This document shows, one piece after another, positions 55,424 through 64,000 of a DNA stretch of 64,000 bases. Under the pieces are notes generated by a model, which saw nothing but the letters and a program-made list of their open reading frames with translations, did no database searches and had not been told where the DNA came from. The translations under genes were made by a program, and so were the position numbers. Numbering within the stretch: position 1 is the stretch's first letter; the number at the start of each line of letters is the position of its first letter. This DNA comes from Ctena decussata (lineage: Eukaryota; Mollusca; Bivalvia; Lucinida; Lucinidae): positions 3,293,501 to 3,357,500 of the forward strand of contig OZ022498.1 of NCBI GenBank assembly GCA_963989385.1, in the 5' to 3' direction.

Positions 55424-56002
55424 TTGACGTCTTTCGAATTTTTGATAATTTTGTCCCTGTTGCTCTTAAAATCAGGAGATGTTGAACTGAATCCTGGTCC
55501 TGATACTGACAGCGTCTCTTCCTCTTCAAGCATTTCAACCCAGTTTGAAGATATAATAAGAAACAAATTTTCAGTCATCCACTACAACGTGCAAAGTCTA
55601 TTACCTAAAATTGGAATCATTGAGTCAGAGCTATTTAACTTCGACGTAATTTGCCTGACAGAAACTTGGCTTGACCAACGAACTAGTGATGATGTATTAG
55701 CTTTAAATGAATATAGCTTGTATCGTCGGGACCGAGCAAGGGGTGCTTACGGTGGCATTTGTGTTTTTGCTAAGAATGAACTATATTCACGGCGCAGGAA
55801 TGACCTTGAAATGGCAGACGTAGAATGTATTTGGCTAGAAATTCATAATCGCAAAAGAAAGGTTCTTATAGGTACTTTTTACAGACCTCCTAATTCAACT
55901 CCTGCTACCCTGACGTCCATTGAAAATTCCATAGGCCTAGCTTTCGACACAGACATAGAGAATATTCTCATTACTGGAGATTTCAATCTTGATATGCTTT
56001 AA
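55424..56002 (+). pseudogene. LINE C 2A-like motif and APE-type endonuclease
   Basis: The 192-residue frame starts with a hydrophobic leader (FEFLIILSLLLLKSGDV) and a canonical 2A motif, GDVELNPGP, at about residues 17-25. The endonuclease follows: FSVIHYNVQSLLPKIG (catalytic Asn region), VICLTETWLDQ (Glu), AYGGICVFAKN, IGTFYRPPNS and ILITGDFNLDM (Asp-Asn). The frame stops at TAA 56000-56002, just after NLDML, and coding continues in the same frame downstream (ISKRKVNDICQQFNLEQ), so one stop separates it from the rest. 2A sequences cause ribosomes to skip a peptide bond and release the leader. The codon at 55424 (ATG-like) is my assumed start; the true start may be upstream. Confidence 0.9.
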
Positions 56003-58752
56003 CAAATTTCTAAAAGAAAAGTAAATGACATTTGTCAACAGTTTAACCTTGAACAGCGCTCATAAATGAACCAACACATTATACAGAATCCTCGTCTTCA
56101 ATTTTTGACTTATCTCTTACAACAAAAAAGGAAACTATATTATTAAGCGGTGTTGGCGAGCCCTTCTTGGAACAAAACATACGATACCACTGCCCTATAT
56201 ACTGTGTATTCAATTCTAACAAAACTGTTACATCCTCATATGAAAGGCATATTTGGCTTTATGATAGGGGGGACTACGAAGCTCTTTCTAATGATATTAG
56301 GCAAACAAACTGGGATGATATTAAGAGTAATGATATTGATAAATATGCCCAAGACTTAACTAACCATATAACCAAATTAGCTAAGAAGCACATCCCAAAC
56401 AAACTAATTAAAGCCCGTCAATCAGATCCACCCTGACTTTGCAATAATATAAAGAAACTTATGAGAAAAAGAAAACGCCTCTATGATAAATATAAAAGAA
56501 CAAAATCTAGTACCGACTTTGAAAGCTATAAGCAAACGCGAAATAAAGTAACTGCAGCTATAAGGAAGGCGAAGGCACTTGAAACTGACAAATTAGCACA
56601 GAAACTTAGAAATGATAATATAAACTCGAAAGACTGGTGGAAAACTCTAAAAAAATTTCATTAAACCAGGACAAACATCAGCCATTCCGCCGTTAAACAA
56701 AGACGATGTCATTTACTCTGACCCTAAGGATAAAGCTAATACATTTAATACTTTTTTTACGGAACAAACAATACTAGATGAAACTAACGCCTCTCTACCT
56801 TCAGTGATTCCTATCCCGACCTCTACTCTAAGTTCAGTGTCAACTACACCCTTTGAAGTTAAAATCAATATTTAAATCATTAAAAACTGGTAAAGCCACA
56901 GGCCCTGACTGTATAAATAATAGACTTCTGAAAGAAGCTGCCTCCGCTCTATCCTTTCCTGTTTGCGACATTTTTAACTTCTCCCTGGCACAAGGTAAAG
57001 TCCCAACTTTATGGAAACAGGCTAATGTAACACCTATTCATAAAAAGAATGACCTGTCGAACTGTTCTAATTACAGACCAATTTCACTTTTAAGTACCAT
57101 AGGTAAATCACTAGAAAAGATAATACATAAACATGTTTTCAATTTTCTTCAAGCTAACTCTTTGTTAACTAACTTACAGTCTGGATTTGTACCAGCAGAC
57201 TCAACAGTAAACCAACTTGTCGACATTTACAACACTTTCTGCAAGGCCCTAGATGAGGGAAAAGAAGTTCGTGCCATATTCTGTGACGTCAGTAAGGCTT
57301 TTGATAGGGTATGGCACAAAGGTCTTTTGTTCAAACTCAAATCAACTGGTGTCACTGATTCTCTCATAGACTGGTTTGAAGATTACCTGAGTAATAGAAA
57401 GCAAAGAGTTGTCCTACCTGGTGCAACTTCCAGATGGACAAACATCAAAGCTGGGGTTCCCCAGGGCTCAATACTTGGCCCACTCTTATTTTTAGTGTAC
57501 ATTAACGATATTGTTGATGACATCGATTCAAGTATAAGGCTTTTTGCGGACGACACTAGTCTCTATATAATAGTAGATAACCCTATTGAAGCAGCAATTC
57601 AACTTAATGCAGACCTTGAAAAAGTGCACCAGTGGGCCTCAAAGTGGTTAGTTACATTTAACCCAGCTAAGACAGAATCACTTTTATTTACTCGGAAGCA
57701 AAATAGACCATATCATCCACCTGTAAGTATGAACCATAATGTAATAACCGAAGTGACTGACCATAAACATCTAGGTCTAACCTTTACCAGTGATTGCACA
57801 TGGCATGAACACTTAGAATCCGTTAAGCAAAAAGCATGGTTTCGAATTAATATTATCCGAAAATTAAAATTTACTCTTGATAGACTGTCCTTACAAACAA
57901 TATACTTTTCTTTCGTTAGACCTCTGCCTCATAGTTGAGGGCATACCAGTATACCGGCAAAAGCAAAAAGCAAAAGGAGTACGCCGACGTTGTCTGGGAC
58001 AACTGTACACAGTATGAGGTGTCCGAACTTGAAAAAATACAAAACGAAGCAGCTCGGATTGTGACTGGCGCCACAAAACTGGTATCAATTAATTCACTTA
58101 TTACAGAAACTGGTTGGGAAACTGTAGCTAAGCGTAGGAAAAAACACAAACTCCAGTTATTTTACAAAATGCAAAATAATTTGTCACCTGATTACCTGTC
58201 CTCATTAGTTCCGCCAACTGTTGGAAGCACTTCAGCATACCACTTGCGAAATGCTTCAGATGTACATCTGATACATGCAAATACACAATTATATTTTAAC
58301 TCGTTCCTTCCATCAGTTACGCGAGAATGGAATGAACTCCCGCAAGACGTGCGCGATTCGAACAGTTTGGGCACATTCAGATGCAAATTAAATGTCGATA
58401 TTACTAAACCTCCTGCATATTACAACTCTGGCTCCCGTCTAGGTCAGATTTATCATGCTAGATTGAGAACCCATTGCAGCTCATTAAATGAGCACTTGTT
58501 CTCAAAAAATCTAGTGGACAGCCCACTGTGTGTGTTTGTGGTGAGGTAGAAAACACACACCATTATTTGTTTGATTGTACTCGGTATGGTGATCAAAGGC
58601 GTGATCTCCTAAATGCCGTCTCTCATTACTGCGAACCAACTTTTAATACACTATTATTTGGTAACCCAGCACTTGCGTTAACCCTGAATCAGCATATCTT
58701 CACTGCCGTCCAGGACTACTTGATAAACACAAAACGATTTCAAGTTAATTAA
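56003..58752 (+). pseudogene. LINE C linker, reverse transcriptase and C-terminal Cys-His box
   Basis: Pieces 56167-56436, 56461-56664, 56853-57938, 57935-58549 and 58528-58752 run in one order. The linker shows IRYHCPIY, MRKRKRLYDKYKR and DWWKTLKKF. RT motifs: GKATGPDCINNRLLKE, NYRPISLLSTIGKSLE, LQSGFVPADSTVNQL, FCDVSKAFDRVWH, GVPQGSILGPLLFLVYIND, IRLFADDTSLYI and WLVTFNPAKTE. The C-terminus shows YHLRNASDVHLIHANTQ and CVCGEVENTHHYLFDC. The defects are a few stops, small frameshifts (near 56655, 58545), and a 50 bp insertion at about 57926-57975 between FSFVRPL and EYADVVWDN. This enzyme makes cDNA on the nicked target. The catalytic F-A-D-D is intact. Confidence 0.9.
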
Positions 58753-59187
58753 CTAATATCCAGTACATAGGTGAAATTAGTTGCTTTGTCAGCCACCATC
58801 TAATAGGTAGACGACTGTACTGATACTGTTTGTGTACTGATTGTACATTACATGGATGATTATTTTGCATAAGTCTCTCTCTCTCTCTCTCTGTCGAGAA
58901 GCAACCAAATTCCATTCCCGTGGAGCCTTAGTTGGGTGGCATTTATATTGGATGCACATACAACACATGTTCAGCCTCATATACTTACTTTACTTGCATT
59001 GTACTGTTGTATTGTAACATGAATCTCAAATCACAAATTACTAGTCAATATTTGTTTGCAACAATGGGATACAGATTACAAAAGTCTCACAACTTTCTTC
59101 TGAATCCCAGTTTGTATAACTATGATTTGCTGTTGTCAATGTCTTTGTCATATGTATATTATACAAATAAAATACTGTTTAAACCAA

Positions 59188-60385
59188 CATCTAGGTGACT
59201 AGATCAAATCCTAGAAAAAAAAACTTGTGTACACTCTAGAGGGCACAGTTATAATCCAATCTTCATGAAAATTCGCAAGAATGTTTATCTTTAAAAAATC
59301 TAAGAAAGTTTGAAACTGGGCCATGCCGAATCAAAACTAGGTCACTAGATCAAACCTTATAGAAACTTTGTGTACACAATAGAGGCTCCATTATGAATTT
59401 TATCATCGTAAAACTTTGTCAGAATGTTTATTCTTAGAAAAGTCTTATGTACGCAACAGAGGATTCATTTACCATTGAAACTTCGTGAAACTTTGTCAGA
59501 CTGTTTATCTCTAAGGAATATAGGCCAAGGTTGAAACTGTTTATTAATGGACAAAAACTAAGTCACTATGTCAAATCTTAGAACCTTGTGTACACTCTAG
59601 AGGGAACTGTTTTGATCCAATCTTCACGAAACTTTGTCATTGTTTTACCTTTATAAGTTCTAGGCTAGGTTGGGCCATGTTGGATTAAAAACTAGGTCAC
59701 TAGGTCAAATCTTAGAATAACACTGGGAACACAATAGAGGTTTTATTTTCCGTTGAGTCTTTGTGAAACTTTGTCAAAATGTTTGTTAAAACAATATCTA
59801 GGTTAAGTTCGAATATGCAACATGTCGGTTTAAAAACTAGGTTACTGCAGTAAATAATTGAAGAATCTTTTGTTCATAACAGAGCCTTTTTTTAGCTCAA
59901 CCGAGCGCGATGTGCTCATGATGAGCTTATGGGATACCATGATGTCCGTTGTCCGTCGTAGGTGTGTGGACATCCGAAAGCTTAAGTTCAAACACGGGTC
60001 ATGGCGGTTCAAAACCTAAAACACAAGGTCATCATTGAAAAACCTTGTGTACACAATAGATGTTACATTTTTCAATGAATGTTTGTAAAACTTTGTCAGA
60101 ATGTTTGTTTCCACAGTGTCTAGGCCAATTTCGAATATGAGCCACGTCGGGTATAAAGTAGGTCACTTCATAAATCTTCTTCTTCAAAACCAGTGAGCCG
60201 ATTGGCAGACTGCAATGAAATATTATATTTAGCGTTGGGGACCCGGGCCCATCACAGTCTCTTCAAGTGATGACCCTGGGTTAACCTTGACTTATTCTAC
60301 GCCAAGGCCAATAAGATAACTCGAATATTCTTGGTTCACATGATACTCAGGTGAGCGATCCAGGCCATCATGGCCCTCTTGTTCT
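59188..60385 (+). repeat. Diverged tandem array, right half, with hairpin end
   Basis: About six units continue from 54979 (aggtcactag, tgtacactctagagg, cagttataatccaatcttca tg). At 59889 a hairpin-bearing block, tttttagctcaaccgagcgc gatgtgctcatgatgagct followed by gtccgttgtccgtcgt, starts another repeat that ends gcgatccaggccatcatggc cctcttgtt near 60383. Confidence 0.75.
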
Positions 60386-60479
60386 AGTTTACACCAAAAT
60401 GAATTTTAAAATTGGGGTTAAAATACAGCAAAGGTAGCTTGAAAGTCTCTCTTGCCGTTGGACAGAACAGCTGCCAAAA

Positions 60480-60627
60480 CGTTTCGAAACCCCACTTCGA
60501 TTTGAAGCTCTGCTACCGTAAACGGGGTTCCATTGCACACAGCCTTTCATTATCACTGTCCCATCGTCCTGATATAACTGAAATACTGTTGAAAAGGACG
60601 TAAAATCGCAAGTCATCCATTCATTAA
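60480..60627 (+). repeat. SINE 3' portion
   Basis: Gtaaacggggttccattgca cacagcctttcattatcact, then aactgaaatactgttgaaaa ggacgtaaaatcgcaagtca tcc. Same tail as 1-42. Confidence 0.82.
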
Positions 60628-61044
60628 AGCTCTGCCTATAAAGAAATAGCTCCAAACGGCAACTGAAAGTCCATATTTGATAATGTTTATTTTATAAACA
60701 AGCTGATTTTAATAGCATAAATTACCAATTTGTGATAGTCGGAAAATCTGGTCAGCGCATTTAGAACCAGATCAAAATAGTACCTGTACACATATGCAAT
60801 GATGCCAACGGAAAATTTCGCACGTGACTCAATGTAAAAATTGGATTATAATTACATTCCCTTTGATTTTCGTTAGATGAACCTATTTCGGAGAAACAGT
60901 GTTCATACTTCCATGAACAAAAAAAGGTCACGCGACGCTGTTGGTACGAAACGTCACATGAAAACAAAATATGTCATTGGCCGTTGAACGTTCCATTTGA
61001 AGTCACGTCATGGCGACGGCCTTTGCGTGATAAACTTAAAGAAA
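60628..61044. other. No gene recognised
   Basis: Contains gtcacgtcatggcgacggcc at 61001-61020, similar to cacgtcagggcgacggc at 53867, so possibly a diverged dispersed repeat. Confidence 0.4.
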
Positions 61045-61527
61045 CTTACAGAAATAGTGCTTTAATCTAAGAATCGCGAAGCACTAAACAAGGTTCTCGG
61101 CGTGATAAACCTTTTTCTATAGAAAAACAATGCTGTAAGCTAAGAATCGCGAAGCACTAAACAAGGTTCTTAGCGTGATAAACCTTTTTCTATAGAAAAA
61201 CAATGCTTTAAGCTAAGAATCGCGAAGCACTAAACAAGGTTCTTAGCTTGATAAGCCTTTTTCTATAGAAAAACAATGCTTTAAGCTAAGAATCGCGAAG
61301 CACTAAACAAAGTTCTTAGCGTGATAAACCTTTTTCTATAGAAAAACAATGCTTTAAGCTAAGAATCGCGAAACACTAAACAAGGTTCTTAGCGTGATAA
61401 GCCTTTTACTATAGAAAAACAATTCTTTAAGCTAAGAAGCGTGAAGCACGAAACACGGTTCTTAGCGTGATAAGCCTTTTCGATAGAAAAACAATGCTTT
61501 AAAATAAGAATCGTGAAGCACGAAACG
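61045..61527 (+). repeat. 73 bp satellite, about 6.5 units
   Basis: Gaatcgcgaagcactaaaca occurs at 61071, 61144, 61217, 61290 and 61363, with variant forms at 61436 and 61508. Each unit has gctaagaa...ttcttagc, an inverted pair of 8 bases, and cctttttctatagaaaaaca. Period is exactly 73 for six steps. Confidence 0.95.
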
Positions 61528-61611
61528 GCCAAGTCGAACACTCACGATATTTCAATCGTTTGCTCGTGAAAATTGCAACGTAATGTCATCGATACCCAGG
61601 GTTATTCTTCA

Positions 61612-61815
61612 GGTGGGTTGACACGGTGACACGTGTTACATGACACATGCGTCATGCAACATGTGTCACCGTGTAAACATTCAAAAACATATGTTGCATG
61701 ACACAAATCTTTGCATGCAACATGTTTGTCTAAATATATTCTGCTTGCTATACAATTAGTTGCATGACACGGTATGTGGCACTTGTCATGCAATAAGTGT
61801 CGCCGTGTAAACCCA
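61612..61815. mobile_element. Palindromic MITE with 6 bp duplication
   Basis: Ggtgggttgacacggtgaca and tgtcgccgtgtaaaccca are imperfect inverted ends, flanked by TCTTCA at 61606-61611 and 61816-61821. The interior is built from repeated gttgcatgacac / gtgtcatgcaac words in both orientations. Confidence 0.78.
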
Positions 61816-61984
61816 TCTTCATGTACGACGTTGCCCCAGCCCCCAGATACATAATAAACTACATGAAATTATACCAACCTTTAATGGTAAAAATAATTTT
61901 TATTTTATAGAGAAAAAAAACTGTCATACCTAGATAACTGGACTAACACATGCATTTATAAGGAAAAGAAATATATATATATAT

Positions 61985-62300
61985 ATATTTAACGTCGGCT
62001 CAGGTCATTATCTTCCTTTAAACGAAGTAAGTAAAGGCAGGTAATGATGCGGTCGACGTGAAAGAAAATGACACTGGCCAAAATTACAAGAATCATAACG
62101 CGGCCAACAATAAACGAAGAAATTGACTCGAGCCAATGTTAATCGAAAATAATGACTCGAGCTAAAGCCAGACAGAGACAATGACTCGGGCCAACATCAA
62201 ACGAAGACAACGTCGCAGGCCGACGTTAAACGAAAATAATGACCTGGGCCGACGTTAAACGAAGATAATGACGACAGTCGATGTTGAACGACGTTTGGCG
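61985..62300 (+). repeat. Degenerate array of about 33 bp units
   Basis: Units of the form gccgacgttaaacgaagata atgactcgg, about eight copies, best preserved at 62150-62285. Confidence 0.8.
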
Positions 62301-62445
62301 GTGTTTACTGATGTTTCTTTAGTGTCATTACCCGTCTGAAACCTTCATTCGGTGAAGCATGCTTACTTCAGTTTTGTCATATGGATTATTACAGTTCACA
62401 CAAACATGATATGACACTTTTAAAATTAAACTTTTAACACTATTT

Positions 62446-62730
62446 GAGCCGCGACATATAAAAATTAACTAAGTGGCATGTGCGCCTAGCAACGACTCAG
62501 ATCTGCCACCCAAGCTGATTAGAGTCTTCGTTGTGCGCTGAAAGATAGCTTAGACTGCTGGCAGCTGCCCAGTCCGATTAAAGGTTTCGTTGTGCGATTA
62601 AAGGTAGCTTAGACATATAACTACCTTTAAGCGCAAGACGAAGACTCTGATCAGACTTGGTAGACTGATCTTACCGGAGTCTTTGCTGGGTGCACATGCC
62701 ACTATGTTAGTTTTTGTCGTGTCGCAGCTC
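62446..62730. mobile_element. GAGCCGCGAC foldback MITE, copy 3 (diverged)
   Basis: Starts gagccgcgacatataaaaat taac and ends gtcgtgtcgcagctc. ATTT on the left, GTTT on the right. An inner segment, ggtagcttagac, is duplicated. Confidence 0.82.
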
Positions 62731-62898
62731 GTTTATGCAATGACCTATTCCATCTCTGAATTTAGACAAGTCTACATCCCTACCATGTCATGCTTTAGAA
62801 CTGTCAGCTAAACGAATACAGTGACAGTCTGATCCTGGTCTACATAGTTTGTGCTGATTTGATAATCTCCTATACTTAGAGTTTCACGATGTAATTCA

Positions 62899-63141
62899 AG
62901 GGCGTAGCTACCCATACGCAAATACGCAGGTGCGTATTGAAATTTTGTCAAATTGACAAAATTTCAACACACACCTGCGTATTTTCATGCTGAAATGTTG
63001 TTAACTGGGCATAATTGTAATACTAACTGCCAACAGACACGAAAATTTGAAATATTTTAGGGGCTTAACTCCCTATTATTGCCCTTAATGAGAATGAAAC
63101 ATAATTGTGCGTACTGTGTAATTTCCCCTAGCTACGCCCCT
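62899..63141. mobile_element. AGGGGCGTAGCTA MITE with 8 bp duplication
   Basis: The ends agggcgtagcta and tagctacgcccct are inverted repeats, flanked by perfect GTAATTCA at 62891-62898 and 63142-63149. An inner palindrome, attttgtcaaattgacaaaa t, is present. An 8 bp duplication points to hAT. Confidence 0.87.
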
Positions 63142-63211
63142 GTAATTCACTTGTCCAAATGTGTTTCTCTATTCTGAGGGGTCACGTCTGAGGGGTCACG
63201 TCATTTGATAT

Positions 63212-63381
63212 TCACGGATCACAGTCCGTTTGACACTGATTGTTCATTGGACTCCATACGTTACCAGGTGGACATGGGAACTCCGATGGCTCGGTTGATC
63301 CATCGCAGGCGAAGAATCTGTTACTGCACGCTAAACAAGGGTCGTTAAATATGGTTCCGATGCTGGACATGGCACACGAAA
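63212..63381 (-). CDS. Terminal exon of a cysteine-rich, chitin-binding-like secreted protein
   Basis: Minus strand. A good 3' splice site (tattgtgttctgtttacag, exon begins at 63381) leads into a 56-codon frame ending at TGA 63212-63214. It starts in the second phase (TT then TCG). The peptide has seven to eight cysteines spaced as in a peritrophin/ChtBD2-type module: DPCLACSNRFFACDG, then EFPCPPGNVWSPMNNQC and QTDCDP. The C-D-G, C-P-P-G-x-x-W and N-x-C elements are typical of CBM14-like repeats in mollusc shell-matrix and mucus proteins. GC content is higher than in the surroundings. Upstream exons would lie beyond 63381 and are not seen; 63614-63848 is a MITE, so the intron must be long. 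EGF-like or other Cys-rich domains are alternatives. Confidence 0.55.
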
Positions 63382-63613
63382 CTGTAAACAGAACACAATA
63401 AACTCAGACTGATATCCCTGAAGATACATCATAGGGGCTTGAATCATGCTGACTGGATTAGAGGAATGCAGACTGTATATGCATGAAACTCTGGTTTAAA
63501 ATGGTTAGGGAAACGTTGTTTTTCCAATGCAAAAAGAAATCATAATATTTGACCAAGCATGTAGCAGAAAGCTAATGTCTGTTTAATCACAACCACTTAA
63601 AAAGCATTCATTT

Positions 63614-63848
63614 GAGCCGCAACACGAGAAAACCAACGGAGTATTGTGCGCCCAGCGCAGACTCAGATCAGCCTGGGCATTCGCACAGTCTGATCAGAGT
63701 CTTCGCTGTCCGCATGGAGGTAGCTTAGATCCTTAGCAAACCTTAAAGCGCTAAGCGAAGAGTCTGATCAGGCTGGGCGAATGTCCAGGCTGATCTGAGG
63801 CTGCACTTGGCGCACAACAACTTTTTTGATTTTCTCGAGTCTCGGCTC
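63614..63848. mobile_element. GAGCCGCAACACGAG foldback MITE, copy 4
   Basis: Gagccgcaacacgagaaaac caac at the left, tttctcgagtctcggctc at the right, with ATTT at 63610-63613 and 63849-63852. It probably lies in an intron of the cysteine-rich gene. Confidence 0.9.
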
Positions 63849-63852
63849 ATTT

Positions 63853-64000
63853 GCTGTCATCAAACTGCGTCGTTATTCAAAACTCCACAGTAACGTGCTG
63901 ATGAAATCAAAGAAAAAAAAACTCTCTCTCGCGTCTTTCGGGGTATTTATAGTAATGAACATGTGTCAGTTATTCTTGTCAGTTTGTCTGATACGACAAT
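63853..64000. other. No feature recognised
   Basis: Short unique-looking sequence to the window end. Confidence 0.4.

Larger units (their letters stand above)
54980..59187 (+). mobile_element. LINE C: near full-length CR1/L2-like element
   Basis: It interrupts the tandem array. The 5' UTR opens with three copies of attcctcacccctcaccctt tttt (54982, 55007, 55141). Then follow the leader/2A/endonuclease frame, linker, RT and C-terminal Cys-His box, a 3' UTR with (TC)n at 58873-58892, and an end acaaataaaatactgtttaa acca. Caacat occurs at both junctions (about 54976 and 59186), a possible 6 bp duplication. Total about 4.2 kb. The coding region needs only a few changes to be continuous, so it is the youngest-looking CR1/L2-like copy here. 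Confidence 0.88.

Noticed and set aside
34..60627. SINE tail copies at 1-42 and 60588-60627 as terminal repeats of one giant element
   Set aside because: The same tail occurs at 32320 and 34250 with SINE heads, so these are independent SINE insertions.
61045..61527. CRISPR-like array
   Set aside because: Units are contiguous 73 bp repeats without unique spacers, in eukaryotic DNA.

Overview
The window looks like bivalve mollusc nuclear DNA, most likely a heterodont or venerid-type clam. That assignment is inference. It rests on low GC, dispersed CCGT-rich repeats, several tRNA-derived SINEs, a GAGCCGCGACACGAG foldback element, and BEL/Pao, CR1/L2-like and Penelope-like retroelements that I associate with bivalves. 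There is no operon structure, rRNA gene, intact tRNA gene or CRISPR array. I see no complete host gene. The best host coding signal is one short cysteine-rich terminal exon near the right end (63212-63381, minus strand), with a weaker candidate first exon at 53681-53748.

Layout. 1-5.4 kb: a decayed BEL/Pao retroelement split by a 1.08 kb TA-flanked element. 5.4-7.4 kb: a 512 bp direct duplication around an acidic reading frame. 7.5-8.3 kb: a Penelope-like reverse transcriptase pseudogene (minus). 9.5-10 kb: two identical type I hammerhead ribozyme cores 375 bp apart inside a 109 bp direct repeat. This retrozyme-like unit is the most interesting feature here. 12.1-20 kb: a LINE copy (LINE A) with a clear target-site duplication inside a repeat family (called R here), followed by SINEs and foldback MITEs. 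22.9-24.2 kb: the RNase H end of an I-type LINE (minus). 25.5-26.6 kb: a terminal-inverted-repeat element. 26.6-31.9 kb: AT-rich DNA without recognisable genes. 32-43.9 kb: SINEs, CCGT-rich repeats, several MITEs, a gag-like remnant and a LINE fragment between 163 bp direct repeats. 43.9-53.3 kb: one LINE (LINE B, minus) containing at least seven later insertions, some nested. 54-60.4 kb: a tandem repeat array cut in two by a third LINE copy (LINE C, plus). 60.5-64 kb: SINE piece, 73 bp satellite, palindromic MITEs and the cysteine-rich exon.

The genes do not form a pathway. The window is a record of layered insertions. LINE A, B and C belong to one CR1/L2-like family with an APE endonuclease, an RT, a TC-rich 3' UTR and a tail ending near TTTAAACCA. 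LINE C and LINE B both carry a 2A-like NPGP motif before the endonuclease. All large retroelement frames have stops or frameshifts, so nothing here looks autonomously active.
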